Assembly (NCBI GenBank): GCA_029778615.1
Contig: JAKOPZ010000034.1
Coordinates: 1-64,000 of the forward strand
DNA: 64,000 nucleotides
From: Chloroflexota bacterium
GTDB taxonomy: Bacteria > Chloroflexota > Anaerolineae > UBA4142 > SHND01
Direction of reading: 5' to 3'
Shown here: one piece after another, positions 1 through 7,835 of the stretch
How positions within the stretch are numbered: the stretch's first letter is position 1
Layout of the letters: each line of letters begins with the position of its first letter
Translations under genes and position numbers: made by a program
Notes under the pieces: generated by a model
The model's database searches: none
The model's input: only the letters and a program-made list of their open reading frames with translations
What the model was told of the DNA's origin: nothing

Positions 1-825
1 CCAAATATCGGTCGTGTCCACAAATCCTGCCGGAAAACCGTAATACACCATAAAGCCGCCGCGCGGCACGGTACGGCCCGCGCGTTTTACCGCCATCGCG
101 TGCCCGAGTTCGTGAATGATGAGCGTTACGAATTGAAAGATAAAAAACAAGCCGAACGCGGCGAGGTACGAATCGCCGAATTGCAGTACCGGATAACGCC
201 CGCGCGCAAACTCTTTAACATAAATCAGCGGTCCCAAAATAGAAAGCGTTACGCCGACCCAAAGCGCGGGAGGCGTAAAAAAGAACCATCCAACGGCGTG
301 ATACAAACGCGTTAGAAAGGCGTCAACATTGTTGATGGTAAATTCGGACGAAACAAAACCGCGCGCCACACGCGTCGCGCGTTCGGTCACGCCGGGTGCG
401 CGCATTTTGGCGCGCAGTTCGTCGTACACATTGCGCGGCGGTTCGTCGAGAAAGGAATTGCTCGCCAACAATTGTACGAGTCCCGTGACATGCCGCACCG
501 CCAGCACGCGATTGCGCGTAAAATATTCCACCACCAATTGCTGAACCGTGCGCGTGCCGTCCATCAAACCGACGAGTTCATATTCGCGCGGCTCTAATTT
601 GAGATATGTATTTTGCGCGGTGTTGCGTAACACAAAATAGGGTTTCCCGGTCGTCGTCGTTTGCGGCGAAACTTCGATCGTCTGTACCACGCGCGGACGC
701 GCATGAATGGGTGCGAGCGAATTCTGCAATGGATTCCAAACACTTGACGCCGAATGTTCCGGCTGTGTTTGCAGCGCAGCAGCAAGTTCCGTCCACACGG
801 TCGGACGTGTTTCTACGTTCGTCAT
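1..825 (-). CDS. PqqD-domain/M50-type zinc metallopeptidase, partial (C-terminus outside window)
   Basis: Reading the minus strand from the ATG at 825 gives 275 open codons running off the left edge. Residues about 58-125 look like a PqqD-type (RRE-like) peptide-binding domain, with the typical run YLKLEPREYELVGLMDG. Residues about 165-240 contain hydrophobic segments, and the second ends in HELGHA (His238, Glu239, His242), the HExxH zinc motif of M50 (site-2-protease-like) membrane peptidases. Proteins with this layout occur as 'putative peptide zinc metalloprotease' genes in peptide-maturation clusters. The ATG lies 3 nt after the stop of the upstream ATP-grasp gene and in the same frame, so the two are surely cotranscribed. 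Likely role (inferred): binding the leader of the nearby precursor and cleaving or exporting it at the membrane. The third zinc ligand lies outside the window. Confidence 0.85.
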   Translation of the reverse strand, partial: MTNVETRPTVWTELAAALQTQPEHSASSVWNPLQNSLAPIHARPRVVQTIEVSPQTTTTGKPYFVLRNTAQNTYLKLEPREYELVGLMDGTRTVQQLVVEYFTRNRVLAVRHVTGLVQLLASNSFLDEPPRNVYDELRAKMRAPGVTERATRVARGFVSSEFTINNVDAFLTRLYHAVGWFFFTPPALWVGVTLSILGPLIYVKEFARGRYPVLQFGDSYLAAFGLFFIFQFVTLIIHELGHAMAVKRAGRTVPRGGFMVYYGFPAGFVDTTDIW

Positions 826-828
826 GCG

Positions 829-1695
829 TCACGCGCTGCGCGCAGCTTTGGCAACCAGATGGTCAACCATCATGCCCGCGACATCTATGCCGCCATATTC
901 TTGCGCATGAACATAGTAGCAAGGAAAATTCGCTTCAAGTAAAAAAAATTGCCCATCGGCTTGCTCCAAAATATCTACCCCCGCAAATTCATAACCCAAC
1001 ACTTGCGCCGCCGTCACCGCAACCTTTTGCATCGCCGCGCCGGGCGGAATTTCAGAATGAGTTTCCCCCCGGACTGCCTGCGCGCGAAAATCATTCGCAA
1101 TCGGCGATTTGTGATAGGAAGCGATAACGCGTTCGCCCAACACAATCAAACGCCAATGCGCGGCGTCGGCGATATATTGCGCGAGCAGCGGATTGGCGCC
1201 CTGGCTCAATTCATAATCCAACAAGGAAAACAACGCGGGAAAAGAGTCCACGCGCATTACGCCAATGCCGTTGGCAAAGCCCAACATTTTTACAATCAAC
1301 GGAAAACCGCCGACATATTCCACATACTGCGCGATGCGTTTGCGATTCGTGGTCGAACAATACACGGTGCGCGGAATGGGCAGCCCCGCGCGTTCAAAGC
1401 GCAGCGGCGGCGTGTGCGGCACAAAAAAAACGCCGTCCGGGCGCGTGTGAAATGTGACGACGCCTCTATTCCACAAAAATTGTTCGACGCGCATTGCCAC
1501 CTGAGAAACCGCCGGGCGATACATCAAATCCCCCGCCTGCAATTGGCGCCCGGGCGCATAATCGAATGAACGCGCGTCCACATCCAAAAATTCAATCTCG
1601 CGCGCCCGACACGCCGTCTCCAACGACACGATAGTCGGCAGCGCTACGGCATCATTTACACAAAAGAACCTTAGGTTCTGAACGAATCGCATCAC
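829..1695 (-). CDS. RimK-like ATP-grasp ligase, putative peptide-modifying enzyme
   Basis: A 288-codon ATP-grasp protein. The central lysine-containing strand (PLIVKMLGFANGIGV) and the C-terminal Mg/ATP site (AGVDIL followed by FLLEANF, with the conserved D, E and N) match RimK-type ligases, which join a carboxylate to an amine or alcohol. The GTG at 1695 has GGAG 7 nt upstream; the ATG at 1692 is the alternative. It lies between a small leader-peptide-like gene and a PqqD/M50 peptidase. That context resembles clusters in which an ATP-grasp enzyme forms side-chain ester or amide links on a ribosomal peptide (graspetide-type chemistry). The chemistry here is inferred. A role in amino-acid ligation to another small molecule is possible. 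Confidence 0.8.
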   Translation of the reverse strand: MMRFVQNLRFFCVNDAVALPTIVSLETACRAREIEFLDVDARSFDYAPGRQLQAGDLMYRPAVSQVAMRVEQFLWNRGVVTFHTRPDGVFFVPHTPPLRFERAGLPIPRTVYCSTTNRKRIAQYVEYVGGFPLIVKMLGFANGIGVMRVDSFPALFSLLDYELSQGANPLLAQYIADAAHWRLIVLGERVIASYHKSPIANDFRAQAVRGETHSEIPPGAAMQKVAVTAAQVLGYEFAGVDILEQADGQFFLLEANFPCYYVHAQEYGGIDVAGMMVDHLVAKAARSA

Positions 1696-1733
1696 GGTTT
1701 CGCTCCACAGTTCGATTTGAACAAAAGCACAGC

Positions 1734-1771
1734 ACCCGATTCCGAATCGGGTACAGCCATTCGGAATCGGG
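1734..1771. repeat. Palindrome between precursor and ATP-grasp genes
   Basis: Positions 1734-1752 form a near-perfect palindrome (ACCCGATTC, one central base, GAATCGGGT). A half copy, ATTCGGAATCGGG, follows at 1759-1771. On the minus strand it sits between the precursor stop (1794) and the ATP-grasp start (1695). No U-run follows it, so it is more likely an mRNA-processing or stability hairpin, or a dispersed palindromic element, than a full terminator. Confidence 0.55.
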
Positions 1772-1793
1772 CGCGCTTGACAAGACTACCATT

Positions 1794-2030
1794 TCAACTG
1801 TGAAAGGGGAATCCTTCGCCATCCTCCACTTTCAACTTGGAGACGCGTTTGTCCAATTGTCCTGACATCGAGTCAAAGTCGTCAGGCGTGAGTCCGTACA
1901 GCATTGCCTTTTCGGCGTCGTCCAATTCGTATCCCGCCAACGCTTTGCCGGGGTCATTGAACAATTGATTCATGAATTCCGGTTCGGCAGCGGCGCGCCC
2001 AATAATTTCCGCAACCACTTTTTGTGACAT
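1794..2030 (-). CDS. NHLP/Os1348-like RiPP precursor peptide (candidate)
   Basis: A 78-aa acidic protein with a very strong Shine-Dalgarno (AAGGAGGTGA at about 2037-2046). Residues 5-50 (VVAEIIGRAAAEPEF, then a DPGKALAGYELDDAEKAML helix and GLTP) resemble the Nif11/NHLP-clan leader peptides I recall as the Os1348 or Franean1_4349 type: a short helical domain with a 'GRA..D/EPEF...L..DP..AL.GY.L...E' pattern. The tail (about 56-78) is a different, polar segment rich in Lys, Asp and Glu and ending GFPFHS. It is a plausible core for side-chain cross-linking by the ATP-grasp gene that follows. No Cys is present, which argues against lanthipeptide or thiazole chemistry. Family membership is from memory and unverified. 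Confidence 0.75.
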   Translation of the reverse strand: MSQKVVAEIIGRAAAEPEFMNQLFNDPGKALAGYELDDAEKAMLYGLTPDDFDSMSGQLDKRVSKLKVEDGEGFPFHS

Positions 2031-2061
2031 GTGAATTCACCTCCTTTCGCGTTTGATTTTG

Positions 2062-2283
2062 TCAATGCGAATCCGCGCGCAAAAAATCTACGTCCAGCGG
2101 CGTCTCGCGCACCTTGCATACACCGCACCACAACGCGTCTTCCAGCGCCAACGCGCGCAGGTGGCTCGCATCCTCCCACATTGCAAATAAAAACGGGCGC
2201 GTCCGCGCATGTTTTTTACAGACCGCCCGCCCACAAAAACGACACATTCCCTCTGCCTCTTCTCCGCCAACCCAGCAACGCAT
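2062..2283 (-). CDS. Small double zinc-finger-like protein, unknown function
   Basis: A 73-aa protein starting at ATG 2283, chosen because GGAGG (2292-2296) lies 8 nt upstream; a longer reading from TTG 2298 would include that Shine-Dalgarno. Cys and His are patterned: an N-terminal RCW, then CRFCGRAVCKKH, and a C-terminal CGVC. This suggests two zinc sites in a B-box-like or treble-clef-like fold. It ends 31 nt before the RiPP-like precursor and 34 nt after the M23 peptidase gene, so it is probably in the same transcript. I do not recognise a named family. It could be a regulator or scaffold. Confidence 0.6.
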   Translation of the reverse strand: MRCWVGGEEAEGMCRFCGRAVCKKHARTRPFLFAMWEDASHLRALALEDALWCGVCKVRETPLDVDFLRADSH

Positions 2284-2317
2284 CGCCTGTGCCTCCAATG
2301 AACCTTGTCACACTATT

Positions 2318-2998
2318 TTATTTTGGAATGAATTTGATGTTGCCCCAATCGCCGACCTTGACGTACACAATGCCTTTGTTAAACACTTGGGTAATGTATT
2401 GCTCGCCGTTAAAGGTAAAGGGAATCTCGTCGGTCTGTTGGTCTTGCAATCCGTTCGCCTGCGCGAATTTCCACAGCGCGGCGGTATTGTTGACCGGCAT
2501 CCACGGCTGCGCCGCGTTGGCGCGGTCCAGCACCGCCTGCTCCAGCCCGCTCAACTGTTTGACAATCGCGGCGGGGTCAACGAAACCTTTGAAACCGTTC
2601 GAGAGGTTGACGGGATTGCCGTTCGGGTCGGTGAGACGCAAGCCAAGATGCAAATGCGCGCCGCGTGTGTTGCCCGTATCGCCCATCAAACCAATCGGCT
2701 GCCCGCGCAAAACCTTGTCGCCTTTTTTGACATAGTTTTCCGCGAGATGCGCGTACGTCCACAAACGCCGATTCACCGGCACATAAATCACAACGTTGAT
2801 GCCGTATGCTTTGCCCTGCACCGGGTCGTCCACATCTTGCACGACCACGCCGCTTTCGACCGCGTATACTTTTTTATCGTCACCCTTGGGAATAAAATCG
2901 AGACCTTCGTGACCATTCAACCCAAACTGCGCGTAATCTTGCGGATTCGCGGCGAATGCCTGTGTGAGCGTCGAACCGGCGGCAAAAGGAATTTGCAT
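2318..2998 (-). CDS. M23 (LytM-type) peptidoglycan endopeptidase
   Basis: A 226-aa protein with the complete LytM zinc site: HEGLDF (HxxxD) near the N-terminus, then AHL, then GAHLHLG (HxH). These residues bind zinc in M23 peptidases, which cut peptide cross-bridges in cell walls. The rest (about 150-226) is a small C-terminal region without a recognised domain. There is no signal peptide. The protein begins almost at the catalytic domain, so export or an inactive or intracellular role is unclear. ATG 2998 follows GAGGTG closely; GTG 3004 is an alternative. It sits at the end of the glycosyltransferase block, consistent with an envelope role. Confidence 0.88.
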   Translation of the reverse strand: MQIPFAAGSTLTQAFAANPQDYAQFGLNGHEGLDFIPKGDDKKVYAVESGVVVQDVDDPVQGKAYGINVVIYVPVNRRLWTYAHLAENYVKKGDKVLRGQPIGLMGDTGNTRGAHLHLGLRLTDPNGNPVNLSNGFKGFVDPAAIVKQLSGLEQAVLDRANAAQPWMPVNNTAALWKFAQANGLQDQQTDEIPFTFNGEQYITQVFNKGIVYVKVGDWGNIKFIPK

Positions 2999-3040
2999 AC
3001 ACACCTCTGGGGATAAAAGACTGGAGCCTGGAGCTTTGCA

Positions 3041-3103
3041 AATTTCGAATTTCGAATTTCGATTTTCGATTTTCGATTTTCTAATTTTGAATTTCGATTT
3101 TGA
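3041..3103. repeat. Heptamer array (AATTTCG/ATTTTCG), 9 units
   Basis: Nine consecutive 7-nt units of AATTTCG and its variant ATTTTCG fill 3041-3103 exactly. The array includes the stop codon (3081-3083) and last codons of the GT2 gene, so the repeat supplies the protein's C-terminal residues. Three units of the complementary unit (GAAATTC/GAAAATC) lie at 4033-4053 just upstream of the same gene. Confidence 0.85.
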
Positions 3104-3992
3104 CTTGCCGCTTCGCCCACATCATTTTGCGCGCGCGCCAGGCATCAATCCGCCCGCGCCACGCAGATTGAAAATGTCCGCGTGCCGCAGCGCGCGCGAG
3201 GGAAATGGCATCCAGCAAAAAAAGGATTGGCAGCGCAAGATAAAACTGCGGCGTCGGAAAATTCTTGAACGTCGTCCACCAGCGATTGCGCGCCAGCAGA
3301 TACGTTTTGTACGGCGCTATTTTACCAAAGCTTGCGCCGTGCGCATGATATACGCGCGCGTCCGGCACAAACATCGTTTTCCACCCCGCATTGTGCGCGC
3401 GCCATGCCAAATCGGCATCTTCGTAAAATGCAAAATAGTCCGCGTCAAACAATCCAATTTCGTCCAACATTTTTTTTCGATACAACGCCGCGCCCGCGCA
3501 CGCCCCATACACCTCCCGCGTAGTGACGACTTGAGTCGTCTCCCTCCCCGCGCCGATGTTCCACGCGTACCCAAACGCGTCCACCCGAATCCCTGCCGCG
3601 TCCACAATGGCGGGACGTTCCATTTCGAGCATTAACGGCGCGCACGCGCCTACCCGCGCATCCGCCATCGGCGCGCACAGTTTTTCCAAATAATCCGGCT
3701 CGACGCGCGTATCCGTATTCAGCGTGGCAATCCCATCCCCCCGCGCGTGCTGCAAACCCAAATTGTTCCCTGCCGCAAACCCGACATTCGTTGCGCTGCG
3801 AATCAATTTTACGCGCGGAAAATGTTTCTCGACGAGCGCGCACGATTCATCCGTCGAAGCATTGTCCACCACAATCGTTTCAAACTGCGCGTAGCTTTGC
3901 GCGGCAAGCGACGCCAAACACGTTTCCAAAAATGACGCGCCGTTGTAGTTGACAATTACAACGGAAATGAAAAAAGGCGATGTTACGCTCAT
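3081..3992 (-). CDS. Glycosyltransferase family 2 (rhamnosyl/N-acetylglucosaminyl-type)
   Basis: A 303-aa GT-A-fold GT2 enzyme. It opens with SVVIVNYNG, then VVDNASTD, NVGFAAGNNLGL and LNTDT, which are the nucleotide-sugar and metal-binding motifs of the WbbL-like 'VVIVNYN' subgroup; acceptor-side motif FFAFYEDADLAWR is present. The start ATG 3992 (MSVTSP) is chosen over 4022 because the N-terminal strand begins at residue 7. The C-terminus (KIEIQN) is encoded by the heptamer array. A palindrome at 3525-3540 lies inside the coding sequence (residues about 151-158) where little conservation is expected. It probably adds a sugar to a lipid-linked or secreted glycan on the cytoplasmic side. Confidence 0.9.
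   Translation of the reverse strand: MSVTSPFFISVVIVNYNGASFLETCLASLAAQSYAQFETIVVDNASTDESCALVEKHFPRVKLIRSATNVGFAAGNNLGLQHARGDGIATLNTDTRVEPDYLEKLCAPMADARVGACAPLMLEMERPAIVDAAGIRVDAFGYAWNIGAGRETTQVVTTREVYGACAGAALYRKKMLDEIGLFDADYFAFYEDADLAWRAHNAGWKTMFVPDARVYHAHGASFGKIAPYKTYLLARNRWWTTFKNFPTPQFYLALPILFLLDAISLARAAARGHFQSAWRGRIDAWRARKMMWAKRQVKIEIQN
3525..3540. repeat. Palindromic element inside GT2 gene
   Basis: GACGAC-TTGA-GTCGTC, flanked by TAGT, lies inside the GT2 coding sequence and encodes an ETTQVVTT-like stretch. It has the look of short palindromic repeats that are dispersed in many Chloroflexota and cyanobacterial genomes; that comparison is from memory. Confidence 0.5.
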
Positions 3993-4055
3993 CGCCTCTC
4001 TTCCCTGTACTCGTTGCCACAAATCATAAACCGAAATTCGAAAATCGAAAATCCC

Positions 4056-4979
4056 TCACTGCCTCGCCCGCCGCACCACCAAATCCGCCAACAGCGCCAT
4101 CATTACGATATTCAACCCGACGACGACAAGCAGCACGTTGGAACTGTGAACGACAAGATTGCCAATCGCGAACCACCACACTTGACGCAAGATGCCTGCG
4201 AGCAAAAACAGTGCGCCAATGGGAAACAAAATTTTCATCGGGTTGAAATACATCACCGTTCGCAGTACCAGCATCAAATAATTGTACGTATCTTGCACGG
4301 GACGAAACTTGGACGTGCCCTTGCGCTCGTAATAATCAATCGGAATCCACTTTACATCAAGGTCATCGGACAAATGCGCGAGCGTAATCGTCGAGACCCA
4401 CGATTGTCCTTGCGGCAAAATGTGAATGTATTTGAGCGCGTTTTGTTTTTTGAACGCGCGCAAGCCGCTGTTCAAATCGGGAATTTTCGTATCGGTGAGA
4501 AACGACGCGAGCGAACGAATGAACCATTTTGCGGGCGTGCGTAACACTTTCATTGTTCCGGCTTCGCGCACGCGCGCGCCAATCACCATATCGTACTCGT
4601 TCATCTCTTCCAAGAGACGCGGAATATCTTGCACGGGATATGTGCCGTCGCCGTCAGTCATGACACAGATTTCGCCGCGCGCGTGTTTCACGCCCGTATT
4701 GGTGGACGCGCCGCTGCCGCGATTGCGCGTGTGATTCACCAATGTCGCGCGCGGAAATTTTTTCACTTCGTCGGCGGTGTGGTCGCTGGAACCGTCGTTG
4801 ACGACGATGACTTCATAATCATATTTCGCCGCGTCCATTGCCTCGAAAATTTTCACCAACGTTTCGCCAATGCCTTCTTGTTCGTTGTACGCGGGAATGA
4901 TAATGCTGATAAATTGGTCTTGGACGCGCAGCGGTGGTTCGTGCGCCGGAACAGCAATTGCTTGAGGTGGAGTAAGCAC
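4056..4979 (-). CDS. Polyprenyl-phosphate glycosyltransferase (DPM1/GtrB-like GT2) with C-terminal membrane segments
   Basis: About 307 aa. Motifs ISIIIPAYNEQEGI, VVNDGSSDHT, NRGSGASTNTG and MTDGDGTYP mark a polyprenol-phosphate mannosyl/glucosyltransferase-type GT2. Two hydrophobic segments (PMKILFPIGALFLLAGIL and a later one) anchor the C-terminus. Such enzymes load a sugar onto undecaprenyl phosphate for use by GT-C enzymes outside the membrane, and two GT-C genes lie in this cluster. The start is uncertain: TTG 5021 lies inside a heptamer repeat, so GTG 4979 is preferred; the first conserved strand begins soon after. Confidence 0.88.
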   Translation of the reverse strand: MLTPPQAIAVPAHEPPLRVQDQFISIIIPAYNEQEGIGETLVKIFEAMDAAKYDYEVIVVNDGSSDHTADEVKKFPRATLVNHTRNRGSGASTNTGVKHARGEICVMTDGDGTYPVQDIPRLLEEMNEYDMVIGARVREAGTMKVLRTPAKWFIRSLASFLTDTKIPDLNSGLRAFKKQNALKYIHILPQGQSWVSTITLAHLSDDLDVKWIPIDYYERKGTSKFRPVQDTYNYLMLVLRTVMYFNPMKILFPIGALFLLAGILRQVWWFAIGNLVVHSSNVLLVVVGLNIVMMALLADLVVRRARQ

Positions 4980-4995
4980 GCAAAAGATTATATCC

Positions 4996-5037
4996 GTAAA
5001 ACGTGAAACATGAAACGTCAATTGCGTCTTGCGTTTG
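4996..5037. repeat. Heptamer-like array upstream of DPM1-like gene
   Basis: Units GTAAAAC, GTGAAAC and ATGAAAC (4996-5016) are followed by related 7-nt blocks to 5037. The region lies between two cotranscribed minus-strand glycosyltransferase genes and contains a TATAAT on the minus strand, but with no properly spaced -35. Confidence 0.55.
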
Positions 5038-5042
5038 ACATT

Positions 5043-7829
5043 TTACTTTTGCCGTTCCACTCGCAGCGATTCCAATTCGGCGCCCAACGCGCGCCCTGCG
5101 CCATCAAGTGTGGCATCGCTCACCAATTCCAGCCAATACCCTTCGCTGCCCGCATCGAGTTTCACCGCTTTCAAAGCAATCGTGTAGGTACTCATGCTCT
5201 GCGAAAGCGTCACCTGTCCCAACACATGTTTGCCCTGACGAATTTGCAACTGTGCGCCATCGCGCGGCGCCCGCGCGCGCAGGGTCAGCACAAGGTTTGC
5301 GGAAGAATCATCCGCGACGGGCACGCGCACCACACCGCTCAACGTTTTCGCGTCAAGCAGTTTTTTATTTTCTGCGAGGATGCCGCCAATCCAACGCGTA
5401 TGGGCTTCCGGCGCGCGTTCCAGAAATCCGCTCACGAGATATGGAAAATCCGCGCCGCCAAAATTTAGCGCAAACGGATACGTGTCGGGTGCGCGGCGCG
5501 GCACGGCGCGATACAACGCGTAATTCAAATTGACGCGCCAGGTTGTGCGCGGCATGAATTCGTACGAAAACGCCAACTGCGGCACATCGAGCGACGCATC
5601 GCCGACGCGTTCCAATTCATAATTTGGCAATTGCAGTTTGCCGCCGTTCGTGCCAAAGGCGAGAATTACGTCACGTCCTTGCGCGCGCCACGCGTCGAGC
5701 ATCGCCGCCACTTTATCGCCCGGCGGATTGTTGAACACGGTCACAAACGCATCGCGTCCAAAAATATATTTCAACGGCGTCGCGAGCGCGGCGGGTTCAT
5801 CGCGTCCGGCGGAAAAAATGACAACCGCGTTCGGCGGAATCTGTTCCGCGAATTTTTCAAGCTGCGCGTACGCGCCGCCCAATTCGTTCATGCCGACGAT
5901 GGATTTTTCAAACGGCTCGATGCGTACGCCCGCCAACGAAACCGGCTGCACCACAAACGGCACGCGCAATGCGATTCCCTCCGCGCGACTTGCGTCCACG
6001 AGCCCCATCGCATACAAATTGTAAAGCATCCACAACGCGAACGCGCTCGCCGCCACATAGCGTAGGGGCGAAGCATTTGCGGAACGCGTCTCGCCTTCAA
6101 ACGGCGCGCGGGCAAATGCTTCGCCCCTCCCCCACAACCACATCAACGCGCGCGCCGCGCACAACACAAACAGCGGCAGCACCAACGGAATGTAATGCCG
6201 CGTAGTGTAAATGTAATGCGGATTGGAATAGAGTTCATCCAAATAGAACACGGCAAAGAGCGCCGCCGTGCCAAAAAAGACAAGATTGCGCGCGTTCAAA
6301 TCGCGCAGCACCACCAGCGCCGCGCCCAGCGTCGCGAGCGCGATGCCGATGGGCGAAAGATACCAACCCAGTTTGAGCAAATTCGCTTCACTGCGCGTCG
6401 GCGTCAAGCCGCCCACATACGCATACAACGTTTCGGCGCGCGGCAGGACAAGATAAAACGCTGCGATAAGAATGACGAGCAGTCCAGCCAAACCGGCGCG
6501 CAGAATTTTTTCCGAACACATAAAACGCGCGCCGAACGCGTGTCCCCACCGCGCGCGCGCATTTTGAAACAGGCGGTCGGCGACAAACAATGCCGCGAGC
6601 CCCAACAGCAGCGCGCCAAGGACGAAAATCCAATACTCGCCGCGCGCCAACACCGCTTGCGCGTCGGGAAAATCAAAGCGAAAAATTTTGTCAATGCTGT
6701 TGAGTTTGAGCGCGTGCGTGTATTGGTAATACAAATAATTCGGCGCAAACACGAGCATATGCGCGACCGCCTGCGCGAACACAATGCCAAACGCGCCAAA
6801 CAACATCCAATGTTCCCGCTGCCATTTCCGCCAAAAAATCGTTGCGACGAAATACAACCCCAACGGCACAAGAAACAAAATCGAGTCGGAACGCACCAGA
6901 AAGAGCTGCCCGAACGCAACGCCCGCGACGAGACCAAGACCTGCCAGGTTTTGCGATGCCCCCATTGAGGAACCTTTCAGGTCTTGGCGCATCAATTTGG
7001 TGAGCGCAAACATTCCCGTCAACACCAGGAATTGTGTGAACGCTTCGGCGACGGGATACCGCGCGAACCAAAACTGCGGCACCATGACGACGAGCAGAAA
7101 AAATGCGAGCCGCGCGACCTGTTGCCCGAACACTTCGCGCGCGAGGAAATATAACGCGATGCTGCCCAACAACGCAATCAACGGCGTCGCAAACAATCCG
7201 AGCGGTACGCCGAGCAGCGCGTCCCACAGCGCGAGCCACGCAGGATACAAATGCAAAAACTGCGGCAGCACCACACCGCGCGTTTGGTCGGCGATAAAAA
7301 AGCCGGGCAAGCGCACTTGCGTGTACAGCATGTACGGATTGGTCAATTGCCAGTAAAACGTTTTCGACGCGTCGGGGTCGAGCTGCGCGACCTGCGCGTC
7401 GTGAATGGCGATGCCGCCCGTTTGCGCGATGCTCGCGCCGGTGTTGATGTACGTGCCCGCGTCGCTGTTGCCCAAAATGTATTCTGCCGGATGGGCAAAG
7501 AGAAAAATCGCCAACGCGAGAATGGCGAAAAAGAACCCGTCCGGTTTCGCGCCGCGCAGGGACCACGCGGAAAATTTCCGTCGCGCGAGAATCCAAACCA
7601 ACGCGCACGCGCCAAGCACCCACGCTAAAAGATTCCATAGCGAGAATGCGCCAAATTCCGCGAGCGTCAGCGCCACTCCCGTCGTCAAGCACACACTCGC
7701 GGCAACGGCGACAAACAATCGTTCGCCCGCCGACAGCGCGTTAGGGTCATGCAAAAATGTGCGGCTGAATAAATAACCCGGAAGGAAAAAAAGGAGCGGA
7801 ACGAAAAAGGGGACGAGCAGTAACGACAT
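5043..7829 (-). CDS. Large GT-C membrane glycosyltransferase (GT39/ArnT-like)
   Basis: A 928-aa protein with about 12-14 hydrophobic segments in its N-terminal two thirds and a C-terminal soluble beta-rich domain (about 640-928). The first external loop carries the acidic GT-C signature GNSDAGTYINTG. GT-C enzymes use polyprenyl-phosphate sugars made by enzymes like the neighbouring DPM1-like protein. Two palindromic repeats lie inside the gene: at residues about 281-299 (6934-6987) and 568-589 (6062-6127), both in loops between membrane segments. The acceptor (glycan, protein or lipid) cannot be read from the sequence. The start ATG 7829 is followed directly by a signal-anchor-like segment. 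Confidence 0.85.
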   Translation of the reverse strand: MSLLLVPFFVPLLFFLPGYLFSRTFLHDPNALSAGERLFVAVAASVCLTTGVALTLAEFGAFSLWNLLAWVLGACALVWILARRKFSAWSLRGAKPDGFFFAILALAIFLFAHPAEYILGNSDAGTYINTGASIAQTGGIAIHDAQVAQLDPDASKTFYWQLTNPYMLYTQVRLPGFFIADQTRGVVLPQFLHLYPAWLALWDALLGVPLGLFATPLIALLGSIALYFLAREVFGQQVARLAFFLLVVMVPQFWFARYPVAEAFTQFLVLTGMFALTKLMRQDLKGSSMGASQNLAGLGLVAGVAFGQLFLVRSDSILFLVPLGLYFVATIFWRKWQREHWMLFGAFGIVFAQAVAHMLVFAPNYLYYQYTHALKLNSIDKIFRFDFPDAQAVLARGEYWIFVLGALLLGLAALFVADRLFQNARARWGHAFGARFMCSEKILRAGLAGLLVILIAAFYLVLPRAETLYAYVGGLTPTRSEANLLKLGWYLSPIGIALATLGAALVVLRDLNARNLVFFGTAALFAVFYLDELYSNPHYIYTTRHYIPLVLPLFVLCAARALMWLWGRGEAFARAPFEGETRSANASPLRYVAASAFALWMLYNLYAMGLVDASRAEGIALRVPFVVQPVSLAGVRIEPFEKSIVGMNELGGAYAQLEKFAEQIPPNAVVIFSAGRDEPAALATPLKYIFGRDAFVTVFNNPPGDKVAAMLDAWRAQGRDVILAFGTNGGKLQLPNYELERVGDASLDVPQLAFSYEFMPRTTWRVNLNYALYRAVPRRAPDTYPFALNFGGADFPYLVSGFLERAPEAHTRWIGGILAENKKLLDAKTLSGVVRVPVADDSSANLVLTLRARAPRDGAQLQIRQGKHVLGQVTLSQSMSTYTIALKAVKLDAGSEGYWLELVSDATLDGAGRALGAELESLRVERQK
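6062..6127. repeat. Palindromic element (GGGGCGAAGCAT family) inside GT-C gene
   Basis: A 16-bp inverted repeat (GGGGCGAAGCATTTGC and its complement) is separated by about 30 nt. A second copy of this family lies at 49377-49437. Inside the GT-C gene it encodes a polar stretch in frame. Confidence 0.75.
6934..6987. repeat. Palindromic element (CCAAGACCTG family) inside GT-C gene
   Basis: Inverted arms CCAAGACCTG (6934-6943) and CAGGTCTTGG (6978-6987), with an inner AGGTT/AACCT pair, form a long imperfect hairpin within the coding sequence. The reading frame stays open across it. Confidence 0.65.
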
Positions 7830-7835
7830 GGAAGA

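Noticed and set aside
578-1569. Several overlapping open frames on both strands (for example 606-1127 and 949-1569 plus)
   Set aside because: They shadow the M50 and ATP-grasp genes, have no domain sense and are rich in Arg/His as expected for the reverse of a GC-rich gene.
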